Positions 1 through 10,614 of a stretch of 64,000 nucleotides of DNA are shown piece by piece (position 1 is the stretch's first letter; each line of letters opens with the position of its first letter). The notes beneath the pieces were generated by a model. The model made no database searches. It was given only the letters and a program-made list of their open reading frames with translations, and was not told the DNA's origin. Made by a program: the position numbers and the translations under genes. This DNA comes from Candidatus Saccharimonadota bacterium (lineage in GTDB: Bacteria; Patescibacteriota; Saccharimonadia; Saccharimonadales; Saccharimonadaceae): NCBI GenBank assembly GCA_015655045.1, contig JAATFU010000005.1, forward strand, positions 62,001 through 126,000. Reading direction: 5' to 3'.

Positions 1-318
1 GACGCCGCTCACGCCATCGACTTTCTGAAGCTTGGTCATAAGGTCGTTCACCTGTGGTGTATAGTCCTTAATAGTTTTCGAAGCTGGCGCCTCAATGACA
101 ATGCGAGCCGAGCCCTTTCCGGCGTCTGGGAATAGTTCCCCAAAACGCGTTAAGGCTTTTTGAGCTTCGGTACCGGGAATACTGACCGAACTACTCGTAG
201 GTAGCATAAACTGAAAAGCAAGCACTCCCGCAACAAGCAAGATGAGTATCCACCCACTGATTACTCTCCATTTATGTGCAAACGCAAAAATACCAAGTTT
301 ATGTAAGAGTGGCGCCAT
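1..318 (-). CDS. MMPL/RND-type transporter, N-terminal fragment
   Basis: The reading frame is open from an ATG at 318 to the window edge (106 residues), so only the N-terminus is present. A cytoplasmic start (MAPLLHKLGIFAFAHKWRV) leads into one membrane helix (residues about 20-40). Then comes an SIPGTEAQKA stretch and an FPDAGKG segment, which match the start of MmpL/YdfJ-like RND transporters, where the first helix precedes a large extracytoplasmic domain. A good Shine-Dalgarno (AAGGAGAG) lies just upstream. Substrate cannot be inferred; in the family it is lipids, drugs or peptides. Confidence 0.75.
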   Translation of the reverse strand, partial: MAPLLHKLGIFAFAHKWRVISGWILILLVAGVLAFQFMLPTSSSVSIPGTEAQKALTRFGELFPDAGKGSARIVIEAPASKTIKDYTPQVNDLMTKLQKVDGVSGV

Positions 319-412
319 ATAGATTTTCTCTCCTTATGTGTATGTTAGAGTTAGCTACTTAACTACAAGATAGTATAGCAAGGACAAGCAGCTTGGGCTA
401 GAGGCTGTTTAG

Positions 413-1315
413 TCAAGCCGTTTGCGCAAGATGGGCCTGAGCCCGACATACTTGACTATGATACAAGAGGTCAGGGTTCTGTTTGCATTGAAGACAAATC
501 AGGACGAGTTCATTGCAATTTGCCCAGGCACAGTTTTCATAGTTATTCGTCGGTCCACCGCAGTGAGAACAGGCACCGATAACCTTTGCGTGGTCACTAA
601 AGTCAACTATCATGCGATCATCAAACACCCGTAAGCTTCCCTCCCACAAACCGTCATCACCATACGCTTCACCATATTTCACGATACCGCCATCAATCTG
701 GTAGACTTCTTTGAAGCCACGGTTAATCATGAGAGAACTTAAGATTTCACAGCGGACGCCACCGGTGCAATACGTTACGATTGGCTTATCTTTTAACTCA
801 TCGTACTTACCGCTCTCAAGTTCAGTAATAAAATCCCGTGATGTATGTGTATCGGGTACAATGGCATTTTTAAATTTGCCGATTGCCGCTTCATGAGCAT
901 TGCGACCGTCAAAAAAGACAACCTCTTCACCGCGCTCTTCGACGAGTTGGTTTACCTGTTGGGGTTTGAGATGTACACCACCACCGACTACACCCTGTTC
1001 ATCAACCCGTAGTTCGTCGGCCGCATCAAAAGCGACAATTTCAGGGCGAACCTTCACGCTCATTCGAGGGAAGTTCTCCCGTCCACCATCGCTCCATTTA
1101 AAGACAATATCCTTAAAACCGACGAATTCCTTTGTCATCTTGATATAGTGCCTCAACTCATCTATATCGCCACCGACCGTCCCATTTATACCGTGGGGTG
1201 AAATGAGGATGCGCCCTCGCAACTGGAGACTATCGGCAAGCGTTTTTTGCCATAAGCGAACTGCAGCCGCATCTTTAATCGGCGTAAATTTATAATAAAG
1301 AAGAATCTTTTGCAT
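413..1315 (-). CDS. trhO: tRNA uridine(34) hydroxylase TrhO (rhodanese family)
   Basis: About 300 residues, the usual TrhO/YceA length. An N-terminal acylphosphatase-like part is followed by a rhodanese domain with the active-site loop YCTGGVRC (catalytic Cys near residue 183). A C-terminal Cys-rich region (CSHCGG, CLQCKQ, CRAQ) is also typical. Known TrhO enzymes hydroxylate uridine at tRNA position 34 in an oxygen-dependent way. The ATG at 1315 is preferred; a TTG lies directly before it. A TATAAT box ends 8 nt before the ATG and no Shine-Dalgarno is seen, which suggests a leaderless or near-leaderless message. Confidence 0.9.
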   Translation of the reverse strand: MQKILLYYKFTPIKDAAAVRLWQKTLADSLQLRGRILISPHGINGTVGGDIDELRHYIKMTKEFVGFKDIVFKWSDGGRENFPRMSVKVRPEIVAFDAADELRVDEQGVVGGGVHLKPQQVNQLVEERGEEVVFFDGRNAHEAAIGKFKNAIVPDTHTSRDFITELESGKYDELKDKPIVTYCTGGVRCEILSSLMINRGFKEVYQIDGGIVKYGEAYGDDGLWEGSLRVFDDRMIVDFSDHAKVIGACSHCGGPTNNYENCAWANCNELVLICLQCKQNPDLLYHSQVCRAQAHLAQTA

Positions 1316-1445
1316 CAATCTTTATTATACTATATAATTTTTATTACTATGATCTGTTAAGATCCTCTATGCGCACACGTTTGGACGGCCAAACCAATTG
1401 CGATGATCTCATCAAAAAAATCTTTTTAAACTAATAGGGAGCCCT

Positions 1446-3212
1446 ATGTCGCAACCACACTCATCAAAACGTATCGTACAATTTCTATTTGGTCTATGGA
1501 AAGTGACACCTGCACTCTCATGGTCAATGATCGGTGCGCAAGTTATCTTTGCCATCTTAACAACCACGATTGCCCCGATCTTTGTCTCGCAGCTGCTCAC
1601 TCAAGTGGCTAATGGCTCGGCCTCTCTGCATGCAAGTGTTGGTCTATTGGTTGGCTACGCGGTCATTCTTGTTCTCGGTGATGTTATCGCTGTTCGAGTC
1701 ACAATTGCAATGGCTTATCTTTCTGAATCTCGTATGCAAGCTTCCGTCGCTGCCCACGTTCTTAATCATCTGACCCATAAAAGCATGAGCTACCATGGCA
1801 ATAACATGAGTGGTGGCATTGTTTCAAATGCAAGCAAGCTCAATGGCTCGATTGAACGCTTTTGGGATACCCTTGTTTTTACCGCAGTTCCAATCGTCAC
1901 GACTATCGTATCTGTCTGCGTCGCTTTAGGCTTTATCTTTTGGCAATACGGACTCGTCCTTGGAATACTTTCAATTGCTATTATCACACTCATTGTGAAG
2001 CTTCAAACTTCAATTGCACCCATTAGTCGTGACGTAGCTGAAAAATCAAGCGCTATGACTGCTTTTTTGGCAGATGTAGTAACCAACATCTCAACTGTGA
2101 AAGCCTTCGCACATGAAGAAGCTGAACTCAAAGAATATAAGAAGAAGATTAACACCTGGCGTCAGGCAAATCTTAAAGAAATGAGAGGCGTATTGCTCAT
2201 CACGGGGTCTTTTGGCGTTATGATGACCGTCATGAACATTGCTGCATTTATTGCAGCTATATTTGCCACAGAGCACCATATCGCCCATATCGGCGTACTG
2301 TACCTGGTCATTAGTTATACCCTCAACGTTGTCTCACAATTATGGTCTGTCGGCAGTACGACGCGAGCTTATATTCGAATTGTTGGTGACGCCGGCCCCA
2401 TGATTGCTACCCTTGATGAACCACCTGAGCTACAAAATAATACGATCGTTCAACCTTTTGCTGTCACAAAAGGAGAGGTAAACTTTCGTGCTATCTCGTT
2501 CACACACGAGGAGAATAACGAAGCTCTCTTTCATAACTTCTCGCTGAATATTCAGCCGGGTGAACGAATAGGACTCGTGGGCGAATCAGGTTCTGGGAAG
2601 ACCACGCTAACGCGACTACTCCTTCGCTTTAGTGATCTTGACAGTGGCGCTATTGAGATTGACGGTCAAAATATAGCCAACATTGCCCAAGAGGAGCTTC
2701 GTCGCCACATCGCATATGTCCCCCAAGAACCGCTTCTCTTCCATCGCAGCCTCCGCGAGAATATTGCCTATGGCAACCCCCATGCCAGCGAACAGGCAAT
2801 TCGTCAGGCTGCCGACCAAGCTCATGCGCTTGAATTTATTGAGAAGCTGCCAAAAGGCTTCGATACGCTTGTTGGTGAACGCGGTATTAAGTTGTCTGGC
2901 GGACAACGCCAACGCATCGCTATTGCACGTGCGATTTTAAAAGACGCTCCAATCCTTGTTCTCGACGAGGCAACTTCGGCGCTTGATAGTCAAAGCGAGA
3001 AGTTCATTCAAGATGCCCTTCTTAAACTTATGAAAGGACGCACCTCGATAGTTATTGCCCACCGCCTCTCGACTATTGCCCGACTTGATCGAATAGTTGT
3101 CCTTAGTAATGGCCAGATTATTGAACAGGGCTCGCACCTCGATCTATTAAAGGCCCAGGGCATCTACGCAGGCTTGTGGAGTCATCAATCGGGCGGTTTC
3201 ATCGAGGAATAA
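1446..3212 (+). CDS. ABC exporter, fused membrane and ATPase domains
   Basis: 588 residues, the length of half-transporters that act as dimers (MsbA/LmrA type). The first 310 or so residues hold about six membrane helices. The ATPase domain has Walker A GESGSGKTT (379-387), Q-loop VPQEP (near 427), signature LSGGQ (483-487) and Walker B VLDEAT, followed by an H-loop (IVIAHRLST). Start ATG 1446 has GGGAG upstream. It stands alone between TrhO and an HD protein on a plus-strand run. Cargo (lipid, peptide or drug) is not determinable from sequence. Confidence 0.9.
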   Translation: MSQPHSSKRIVQFLFGLWKVTPALSWSMIGAQVIFAILTTTIAPIFVSQLLTQVANGSASLHASVGLLVGYAVILVLGDVIAVRVTIAMAYLSESRMQASVAAHVLNHLTHKSMSYHGNNMSGGIVSNASKLNGSIERFWDTLVFTAVPIVTTIVSVCVALGFIFWQYGLVLGILSIAIITLIVKLQTSIAPISRDVAEKSSAMTAFLADVVTNISTVKAFAHEEAELKEYKKKINTWRQANLKEMRGVLLITGSFGVMMTVMNIAAFIAAIFATEHHIAHIGVLYLVISYTLNVVSQLWSVGSTTRAYIRIVGDAGPMIATLDEPPELQNNTIVQPFAVTKGEVNFRAISFTHEENNEALFHNFSLNIQPGERIGLVGESGSGKTTLTRLLLRFSDLDSGAIEIDGQNIANIAQEELRRHIAYVPQEPLLFHRSLRENIAYGNPHASEQAIRQAADQAHALEFIEKLPKGFDTLVGERGIKLSGGQRQRIAIARAILKDAPILVLDEATSALDSQSEKFIQDALLKLMKGRTSIVIAHRLSTIARLDRIVVLSNGQIIEQGSHLDLLKAQGIYAGLWSHQSGGFIEE

Positions 3213-3275
3213 GGCCACCCTCGCACAAGTTGCTCATGCTTGCAATAAGCCCATATCCTCATATGATAACAAGTG

Positions 3276-4187
3276 ATGAATACTATCGATAGCCGCGTTG
3301 ACAGCCTACAAGACCTGAGTCAAGAGGTCTATCGTGCCATTGATGTCGTTACCTCTGGTGGCGAAACACGTGCACATCAGATAGTACTGATAGGAGTTGC
3401 TACCGTTGCCAACGTATTGAGATACGGCCCCGATCCGACACGGGCCGGAGATATCTACCACGCCCAACTTCTCGGGCAACTGGCCCGCGAAAACGTTGCC
3501 CCTAGTCTCCCCGTCTATGAACCATGGCCACGATACAGGAAGAGTGTGCAAAGACTCCTTGATGCTCCACAAGTAAAGGCGACAGCAAATGGACCCATTG
3601 ACCGGCTCGCCGCGCAATACGCAAATGTCCGACGAAGGACTATAAATAGCGCCGGTGAACGCGAGACAGACGCAAGTCATGTCGTTCATCTATCAGCTCT
3701 CGCTCTGCCATATGCAGCAGAATATTATCCCAAACTTGACCAGAGTAAGATCGCCCTTTACTGCCTCATTCATGACATCCTCGAAGCCTATACTGGCGAC
3801 ACCGCCACCTTAGGTATTAGCGAGGCTGCTCTCGCGCAAAAACATGCACGCGAGTCTCGGGCACTGCGTCAACTTAGCAAAGACTACGCACACGAATGGC
3901 CCGACTTTGTTAGAACTGTTTATACGTATGAACACCTCAGCAACGACGAGGCAAAGTTTGTAAAGACATTTGATAAACTCGATCCCTCATTCACCCATTT
4001 TACAAATCGGGGCCTCCAACTTCGACAATTTTATCACTATACCTCAGCCGATCAATTCCTTGCAAAGGCAGATGAAACTACCCAGCGTATGGGGTATGCT
4101 CACAATTTTCCAGAGCTTCTCCAGGATCGGCAAGAACTACTTGATCGCATCGCTCAACAAGTACCCTGGAGTGATACTTTACTCTAG
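3276..4187 (+). CDS. HD-domain hydrolase, possible 5'-nucleotidase-like
   Basis: About 303 residues. The C-terminal half carries an HD phosphohydrolase pattern: conserved His in SHVVHLSALAL, the HD pair in LIHDILEAYTGDT (near 166-175) and a late Asp in FDKLDPSF. The HD..E...GD spacing resembles YfbR/HDDC2-type 5'-deoxynucleotidases, but overall similarity is loose. The N-terminal 110 residues are not recognised. A GTG at 3273 directly precedes the ATG at 3276. A TATGAT box ends 8 nt before the ATG and there is no Shine-Dalgarno. Confidence 0.6.
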   Translation: MNTIDSRVDSLQDLSQEVYRAIDVVTSGGETRAHQIVLIGVATVANVLRYGPDPTRAGDIYHAQLLGQLARENVAPSLPVYEPWPRYRKSVQRLLDAPQVKATANGPIDRLAAQYANVRRRTINSAGERETDASHVVHLSALALPYAAEYYPKLDQSKIALYCLIHDILEAYTGDTATLGISEAALAQKHARESRALRQLSKDYAHEWPDFVRTVYTYEHLSNDEAKFVKTFDKLDPSFTHFTNRGLQLRQFYHYTSADQFLAKADETTQRMGYAHNFPELLQDRQELLDRIAQQVPWSDTLL

Positions 4188-4201
4188 ACCGCTCAGTCTA
4201 T

Positions 4202-4930
4202 TTATTTATTCGCATCAACGTTTGATTGCTTTGGCTCATCTTGGCTCTTGCCACCAGGTTTTGTCTCTTCGGTTTGGCTATCCTGTGGAGTGTCGCTACC
4301 ATTGTCAGCTTCAACACCTTCAATTTCACCATCTCCCGCTGCTTTATCATTGGCAGCCTGGAGAGCTGATGGTTCATAGACATTAGCGATCACCAGATCA
4401 AGGTCTTGTTCGTGATCAGCAAATTCTACGCCTTCGGCAAGCTTAAGATCACCTACCGTAAGCTTGTCTTCGTCAGTTGCAAGATCAACAATTGAAATTT
4501 CAATTGACTCAGGTAAAGCGGATGGTAAGGCGCGAACCTCAATATGTTCAATTGCCTGAAGAACAACTAGACCAGCTTTTTCAGCTGCACTTTCACCAAG
4601 ACCGGTAAGGATAATTGGAACTTCTGTCACAATTTTTTCGTTTTGTTGAATAGTATGAAATTCAACGTTGCGCAGCGTGTGCTTCACTGGATCCATATCA
4701 ATTGCCTTAATAATAGCGAGGGTCTTCTTACCACCAATCGTCAGATCAACTGGCGAGTGCTTTCCGGCTGCATGGACTACCTTCGTAGTTTCCACGAGAC
4801 CAGATTGTGTAGAGACGGGAGTTTTTGTGCCACCGTACACGACACTCGTTACGAGGCCAAGTTTTCGTAGGCTAGCAACTTTTTTACCTGTTACGGTACG
4901 TTCATCTAATTTCAATGCTATATTGCTCAT
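4202..4930 (-). CDS. rplY: 50S ribosomal protein L25 (CTC form)
   Basis: 242 residues. The first 95 or so match the 5S rRNA-binding L25 domain (LDERTVTGKKVASLRKLG, VVHAAGKHSPVDLTI, DPVKHTLRNVEFH). The middle matches the TL5/CTC C-terminal beta domain (VPIILTGLGESAAEKAG, EVRALPSALPESIEI). The last 60 residues are an acidic, Ser/Gln/Glu/Lys-rich disordered tail, longer than in most L25 proteins. Start ATG 4930 has a strong AAGGAG Shine-Dalgarno. Convergent with the HD gene, 14 bp away. Confidence 0.92.
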   Translation of the reverse strand: MSNIALKLDERTVTGKKVASLRKLGLVTSVVYGGTKTPVSTQSGLVETTKVVHAAGKHSPVDLTIGGKKTLAIIKAIDMDPVKHTLRNVEFHTIQQNEKIVTEVPIILTGLGESAAEKAGLVVLQAIEHIEVRALPSALPESIEISIVDLATDEDKLTVGDLKLAEGVEFADHEQDLDLVIANVYEPSALQAANDKAAGDGEIEGVEADNGSDTPQDSQTEETKPGGKSQDEPKQSNVDANK

Positions 4931-5040
4931 GCGTGTATTCTCCTTTAATCAATCATAATAAATTGATAGTCACTCAGTATCTCTGTGGACGTTAGTTCTA
5001 TTATACCTTAAAAGGGCTGATCATGCTAAACTAAGACGGT

Positions 5041-5727
5041 ATGATACCAGGATTTGACCTCTCCGCATTTGCTCTTACCGCCGGACCCTGGGCCGCGATT
5101 CTCATTGTCGCCCTTATTATTTTTGCCGAAAGTGGTCTTCTGATTGGCTTCTTCTTACCAGGTGATAGTATTCTATTTACTGTCGGCTTTCTTATTCAGG
5201 GCGGAAGTCATCTTCACTTCAATATTATTGTCGCCGTCCTTATCTTCTTTATCGCTGCTGTCATAGGTGATAGTACGGGTTATTTGTTTGGACGAAAAGT
5301 AGGTCCACATGTGTTTGTGCGTAAGAATTCAGTTCTCTTTAAACAGGAGAATATCCAAAAGGCCCAAGAATTCTATACCAAGTATGGCGGTAAGGCAATC
5401 GTGCTGGCTCGATTCGTGCCTATTGTCCGCACCTTTGCTCCAATTGTCGCTGGGGTTGGTCACATGAAATACAAAACATTTCTTGTCTTTAATCTCATCG
5501 GTGGTTTCTTATGGGCTGCTGGCGTCACGCTTACGGGCTACTTTCTTGGTTCGGTTCTCACGAAGATGGGACTACAAATTGACGATGTGCTTCTGCCGAT
5601 AATTGCTCTTATTTTAATAGCTTCGATCGCCCCTGCCCTTTATCATCTTTTAAAAGATAAGAAACAGCGGGTTGCTCTATGGGCAGCAGCCAAGAAACAG
5701 CTCAACGTTTTATTCCGTAGAGGCTAA
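5041..5727 (+). CDS. DedA-family membrane protein
   Basis: 228 residues with about five hydrophobic segments. Family signatures are FAESGLLIGFFLPGDSILF near the start and ARFVPIVRTFAPIVAGVGHM in the middle, where the conserved Arg and Glu sit. DedA/VTT proteins are inner-membrane proteins linked to undecaprenyl-phosphate or phospholipid flipping and membrane homeostasis. A TGCTAAACT extended -10 ends 8 nt before the ATG, so the message is probably leaderless. Convergent with uvrA. Confidence 0.88.
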   Translation: MIPGFDLSAFALTAGPWAAILIVALIIFAESGLLIGFFLPGDSILFTVGFLIQGGSHLHFNIIVAVLIFFIAAVIGDSTGYLFGRKVGPHVFVRKNSVLFKQENIQKAQEFYTKYGGKAIVLARFVPIVRTFAPIVAGVGHMKYKTFLVFNLIGGFLWAAGVTLTGYFLGSVLTKMGLQIDDVLLPIIALILIASIAPALYHLLKDKKQRVALWAAAKKQLNVLFRRG

Positions 5728-5877
5728 GCCATAGTTTTCCAGACTCATTAGTGTCAGTGGCTTGCAAGAACTCAGTAGGCGTCAAGCTACTACTATCCCC
5801 CTATAGCTTCCCAAACCTTGGATAGATATTGTATTATCATCTCAATAGTTACTATGCGAGAAGGGGCTCAATAATCG

Positions 5878-8691
5878 CTATAGCAGCTGCTTTAAGTATT
5901 GACCTGTATACGACGCCTTCACTTTTGCAACTTCTTCTGGTGTTCCGGTGGCAACAATACTCCCACCAGCTAGGCCACCCTCAGGCCCCATATCAATGAG
6001 ATAGTCAGCCGTCTTAATCACATCTAAATTGTGCTCAATGATAACCATGCTGTTCCCGCTTGCGACCAATTTTTGGAGAATCATCAGTAAGCGTTTGACG
6101 TCAGCACTATGAAGGCCCGTTGTTGGTTCGTCGAGAATATAAAGAGTCTTTCCGGTTGGTCGTCGAGACAGCTCACTCGCAAGCTTAATACGCTGCGCTT
6201 CACCACCACTGAAGGTGGTGGCTGGCTGACCGAGACGGATATAGCCCAGACCCACTTCAACAAGCGTATCGAGCTTGCGAGCAATGGCAGGGATATTCTC
6301 AAAGAAAGTAGCGGCTTCCTCCACCGTCATCCCGAGGACATCACTAATAGTTGAGTTTTTATATTTAATCTCAAGTGCTTCACGGTTATAGCGTTTACCC
6401 TTACACACATCACAAGTGACATAGACGTCAGGTAAAAAATGCATTTCGATTTTAATAACACCATCACCCTGACAATTCTCGCAGCGGCCACCCTTAACGT
6501 TGAAGCTGAAGCGTCCGGCTTTATAGCCACGGATGTTAGCTTCTGGTGTGCCAGCGAATAATTCACGAATGGGCGTAAAGACCCCCGTATAGGTTGCAGG
6601 GTTCGAACGGGGAGTACGCCCGATAGCTGATTGGTCAATAATAATTGCCTTATCAAGATGCTGGATGCCCTCGATATTCTCGTGTGTGCCGGGGATATCA
6701 TGTGAACGATGCAGCCGAGCCGAGAGTTCCTTGGCAAGGATATCGTTCACAAGCGTTGATTTTCCCGAACCGCTTACGCCACTCACGACCGTCATGACCC
6801 CAAGGGGGAAAGCGACGTCAATATTCTTTAGGTTATTCTCACGAGCACCGCGTACAATAAGCTGACGATCTTGCATAATCGGACGGCGCTTCTTAGGCAC
6901 CTCAATCTTCTCAACTCCACTAAGGTATCGTCCCGTAATACTATTCGGGTCTTTAGCGACCTCGTCGGGTGTACCACTCGCCACAACTTCCCCGCCAGCC
7001 ACGCCAGCGCCCGGCCCAATATCAAGAAGATAATCAGCTTGTCGAATAGTATCCTCGTCATGCTCAACTACGAGGACCGTATTGCCAAGATCTCGCAAAC
7101 GTTTCAGTGTAGCAATCAAGCGATCATTGTCTCGTTGGTGTAGGCCAATTGATGGTTCATCAAGCACATAGAGCACACCCTGAAGCCCAGAACCAATTTG
7201 TGTTGCAAGTCGGATGCGTTGAGCTTCACCACCACTCAAGGTATTCGCAGCACGAGCCAGCTCGAGATAATTCAAACCAACGTTACTCATAAAGCCGAGA
7301 CGTGCCTTAATCTCCTTCATAATTTGAGTGGCGATAAACTGCTCTTGCTCATTAAGCTTTAAGTTATTCTCGAATAGATCGAGGGCAGCATCAACCCCTA
7401 AGTTACAAATATCCATAATGTTGAGGCCATGAACAGTTACCGCAAGCACGACTGGTTTGAGGCGCGCACCTTTGCAGGTATAGCATTGACGCTCGCGCAT
7501 AAATCGCTCAATATCTTTACGCATAAATTCGCTATCCGTTTCTCGGTGGCGACGTTCGAGATTAGGAATCACCCCTTCATAAGTTGAGTCGTAGGTGCGT
7601 CCACCGCCCAGTTGGACGGTATACTTTTGTGCGCCCGTTCCGTAGAGGACTTTCTGAAGGTCTTCCTTGCTCAGTTCTCGAACAGGAACCTGCAAGCTAA
7701 ATCCATGCGCAGCAGCTACTTCGGCTAATCGCTTCATGTACCATGCGTCGCTATTGACACGGTTATATGGACGGATAGCACCCTCGGCAATGGTGAGGTT
7801 GGGATTAAAAACGAGGTCAGGATCAACTTCCAAACGACTCCCTAATCCAGTACAGACTGGGCAGGCCCCTTGAGGGGCATTAAAGCTAAAGAGACGTGGC
7901 TCAAGTTCAGGGATGTCTTCTTCTGGGTGATCCAAACAGGCGTATCGTTGACTATAGGTTGCTACCGTATTGTCGTCGGTATTAAGGATCTCGACGATGC
8001 CATCGGCAAGTTCCAGGGCTTGTTCAACTGACTGCGTTACGCGGCCGAGGCTTTCAGGTGAGAGCACGATACGATCAACCACCACTTCGATGTCATGTTT
8101 ATATTTCTTATCAAGTTCAGGGAATTCATCAAGTGCATACACCACACCATCAACCCGTGCCCGAGCAAAACCTGCTCGTCGATACTGTTCAGGAATGTGG
8201 GCAAACTCACCTTTTTTACTCTTAACGAGCGGTGCTAAGACCATGAGCTTAGCTGCTTGGGGTAGTTTCATCACTTCATCGATGATTGTTTCTGAAGTTC
8301 GCCTCGAAACGGGCTTGCCGCAAATAGGACAATGAGGCACGCCAATGCGAGCATAGAGCAAACGCAAGTAATCATAGATCTCAGTAACAGTTGCCACGGT
8401 ACTACGAGGATTACGGCTGGTTGATTTTTGGTCAATACTAATTGCCGGACTTAGCCCTTCGATTTGATCAACGTCCGGTTTCTCCATCAGACCTAGAAAC
8501 TGGCGTGCATAACTTGAGAGACTTTCAACGTAACGACGTTGACCTTCGGCATAAATAGTATCAAAAGCGAGGCTTGACTTACCCGAGCCACTCAAACCAG
8601 TAATGACCACTAATTTATCACGTGGAATCTCCACGCTAATATTTTTTAAGTTGTGCTCACGTGCACCAGTGACCCGAATTACCTCTGACAT
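5878..8691 (-). CDS. uvrA: Excinuclease ABC subunit A
   Basis: 937 residues, normal UvrA length. Both ABC modules are complete: first Walker [10 protein letters not shown] near 33, signature [16 protein letters not shown]; second Walker [10 protein letters not shown], signature [16 protein letters not shown]. Zinc modules CPICGK and CENCQGDG...[10 protein letters not shown] are present. UvrA2 scans DNA for bulky lesions and loads UvrB in nucleotide excision repair; uvrB and uvrC are not in this window. ATG 8691 has a TATACT box 9 nt upstream and no clear Shine-Dalgarno. Confidence 0.97.
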   Translation of the reverse strand: MSEVIRVTGAREHNLKNISVEIPRDKLVVITGLSGSGKSSLAFDTIYAEGQRRYVESLSSYARQFLGLMEKPDVDQIEGLSPAISIDQKSTSRNPRSTVATVTEIYDYLRLLYARIGVPHCPICGKPVSRRTSETIIDEVMKLPQAAKLMVLAPLVKSKKGEFAHIPEQYRRAGFARARVDGVVYALDEFPELDKKYKHDIEVVVDRIVLSPESLGRVTQSVEQALELADGIVEILNTDDNTVATYSQRYACLDHPEEDIPELEPRLFSFNAPQGACPVCTGLGSRLEVDPDLVFNPNLTIAEGAIRPYNRVNSDAWYMKRLAEVAAAHGFSLQVPVRELSKEDLQKVLYGTGAQKYTVQLGGGRTYDSTYEGVIPNLERRHRETDSEFMRKDIERFMRERQCYTCKGARLKPVVLAVTVHGLNIMDICNLGVDAALDLFENNLKLNEQEQFIATQIMKEIKARLGFMSNVGLNYLELARAANTLSGGEAQRIRLATQIGSGLQGVLYVLDEPSIGLHQRDNDRLIATLKRLRDLGNTVLVVEHDEDTIRQADYLLDIGPGAGVAGGEVVASGTPDEVAKDPNSITGRYLSGVEKIEVPKKRRPIMQDRQLIVRGARENNLKNIDVAFPLGVMTVVSGVSGSGKSTLVNDILAKELSARLHRSHDIPGTHENIEGIQHLDKAIIIDQSAIGRTPRSNPATYTGVFTPIRELFAGTPEANIRGYKAGRFSFNVKGGRCENCQGDGVIKIEMHFLPDVYVTCDVCKGKRYNREALEIKYKNSTISDVLGMTVEEAATFFENIPAIARKLDTLVEVGLGYIRLGQPATTFSGGEAQRIKLASELSRRPTGKTLYILDEPTTGLHSADVKRLLMILQKLVASGNSMVIIEHNLDVIKTADYLIDMGPEGGLAGGSIVATGTPEEVAKVKASYTGQYLKQLL

Positions 8692-8821
8692 AACTCAATT
8701 AGTATACGCTTTTTTGAAGCTTTTTTCTAGTCCCGCTCGTTTCATGACGCTTATCGTTGCTAGTTGACGAATGGAGTGGTATATTGCTTACAAAGTTAAT
8801 TGACAACGAGAGATTTTATCT

Positions 8822-9100
8822 ATGCGAACATTCATTATCACCTTCTGTCTTATTGGCTCCGGACTCATTTTTTTGCAAGTCCCTGGCGTCCAAGATTCAT
8901 TGATGTTGCTTTTCATGGCAGGAATTATTCCCGGAACAACTGATCGCATTTCATCAAGCGCAATGCTATTTGGTTGGAGCATCATTGGCTTTGCACTTAT
9001 CGCTCGGATTATCTTTCATTTTGTCACGATCGAACGATTAGCCCGTCACTATATGAAGACGAAAAAACGACTCCCCCGACGTCGCTACAGTCGCGCGTGA
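8822..9100 (+). CDS. Small two-helix membrane protein, unknown function
   Basis: 92 residues. Two hydrophobic stretches (about 5-35 and 45-68) are followed by a very basic tail (MKTKKRLPRRRYSRA), which predicts a cytoplasmic C-terminus. GAGAG lies upstream of the ATG. It ends 7 bp before the convergent exonuclease I gene. No family recognised; the coding call rests on length, start context and a classic small-membrane-protein profile. Confidence 0.55.
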   Translation: MRTFIITFCLIGSGLIFLQVPGVQDSLMLLFMAGIIPGTTDRISSSAMLFGWSIIGFALIARIIFHFVTIERLARHYMKTKKRLPRRRYSRA

Positions 9101-9106
9101 GTTAGC

Positions 9107-10531
9107 TTAGACGTCAAGCTCAACTGGAAGCACGCTCTCGGCCCATAGCTGCATCTCTTGAATCACAAACTGCTTTGAATCATCAGTGATAGTCGCTGCA
9201 AGCTTTTGAAGCGACTTCATAAATCCAGGTAACGCATTGGTAATCTGGGCGGAACGCCATGCTTCCCATGCCACCGCCTCATCTTGGGAGAGAACCTTCG
9301 GGAAGTTGCGGGCTTTATAGTGTAACAAGAGTTCCGGCAATCGTTCGTCAATAAAATCAGGATGAAAGTCCGCAAGATCATGCTCAGTTGCGTTTCGAAC
9401 CGCTTCAATGCGTAGCCGATCTGTATCAGGTACGAAGCTATCGTAAAGTTGCGCTTCCGGATTAGGCGACTTCTTATACTCACGCTTGTTTTCGAAAATA
9501 CCCCGAATGTTCTCAGCAAATCCTGGTGCCGAAAGCAGAATATTACGATGGGTCGTTATCGTCTCTTCGGTAAGACTTAGTTTAGCCCATCCATCTGCTT
9601 GTGCAAGCACTCCCAGTGGTGCAACGGCGGGAGCACGATTATATTGAATTTCTTCAACCGGAAGCTTGACGAATGCCTCTGCTTGACGCTCTTCCCAAGG
9701 GGTATAGAGAATATTAGCTAGTTCATGAGATGAAAGCTGTAGAAACGGCGTTGGATCAATCCGCAGGTCATAGACGACCACGTTACCATTCTTACCAGCA
9801 GTCAAGGGAAAGGCCACGGTCGCTTTATTATATGCCCCATCAAGATGGCCACTCACATAGACAAAAGGTTGTTTATCTTCCAGATTAACCAGTTGTTTGA
9901 CTTCATTCTTATCGCGCATTTTAAAGAGATAGTCGTAAAGTTGTGGCTGTTTTGACTTAATAAGCCGAGTTACGCCAATCAGAGCTTCAACATCACTCAG
10001 AGCATCATGGGCCTTTACGTGATCAAGCCCATTCGATCCGCTCAGAAGTTCAAGTCTATTCGTTGGCTGACCTTTGTCATCGACTGGCCAGACGATACCC
10101 TCTGGCCTTAAGGCTCGAGTCATACGAACCACATCGAGAAGATCCCAACGCGAGCGTCCTTCCTTCCAAGTCCATTCATATGGATCGTAGAAATTGCGCC
10201 AAAATAGATGTCGGATAAATTCATCATCGAAACGAATATTATTAAACCCTACTGCTATGGTATCGGGGGTAAAAATGTCATCTGTCAACAGGCGGGCAAA
10301 GTCAGCCTCAGTATACCCATCGGCTTGAGTATCCTGTGGCGTAATACCCGTAACCATCAATGCTTCGGGGGTTGGCAAAACATCGTCAGTAAGCTTTACT
10401 AGCACGTTTACAGGCTCTCCGATTGGCTCGAGATTCATAGTAGTTCGAATACCGGCAAACTGCATAATACGCGATTCTTGAGGGCTAAGGCCACTCGTTT
10501 CAAGGTCGTAAAAGAAAAAGGTTTTAGGCAT
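9107..10531 (-). CDS. sbcB: Exodeoxyribonuclease I
   Basis: 474 residues, the length of E. coli ExoI. The DEDDh exonuclease motifs are visible: FYDLETSG (Asp9, Glu11), GFNNIRFDDEF (Asp102/103) and HDALSDVEALI (His175, Asp180). ExoI degrades single-stranded DNA 3' to 5' in recombination and mismatch repair. The -10 box TATGCT ends exactly 6 nt before the ATG. The same 17-base block around the start recurs at the prepilin gene at 59159. The structured RNA terminator ends about 85 bp upstream, so sbcB has its own promoter. Confidence 0.93.
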   Translation of the reverse strand: MPKTFFFYDLETSGLSPQESRIMQFAGIRTTMNLEPIGEPVNVLVKLTDDVLPTPEALMVTGITPQDTQADGYTEADFARLLTDDIFTPDTIAVGFNNIRFDDEFIRHLFWRNFYDPYEWTWKEGRSRWDLLDVVRMTRALRPEGIVWPVDDKGQPTNRLELLSGSNGLDHVKAHDALSDVEALIGVTRLIKSKQPQLYDYLFKMRDKNEVKQLVNLEDKQPFVYVSGHLDGAYNKATVAFPLTAGKNGNVVVYDLRIDPTPFLQLSSHELANILYTPWEERQAEAFVKLPVEEIQYNRAPAVAPLGVLAQADGWAKLSLTEETITTHRNILLSAPGFAENIRGIFENKREYKKSPNPEAQLYDSFVPDTDRLRIEAVRNATEHDLADFHPDFIDERLPELLLHYKARNFPKVLSQDEAVAWEAWRSAQITNALPGFMKSLQKLAATITDDSKQFVIQEMQLWAESVLPVELDV

Positions 10532-10537
10532 ACCTCT

Positions 10538-10543
10538 AGCATA
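10538..10543 (-). promoter_or_regulatory. -10 box of leaderless sbcB promoter
   Basis: TATGCT followed by AGAGGT and then the ATG. Transcription would start at or next to the start codon. AGAGGT is also Shine-Dalgarno-like, so the leaderless reading is inferred from spacing only. Confidence 0.5.
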
Positions 10544-10614
10544 ACAAAAAACACGCTACTTGGCGCGCTAGATCTCTTTCTCAATTGACTTTGCAAGGTC
10601 AGAGTATCATCGTC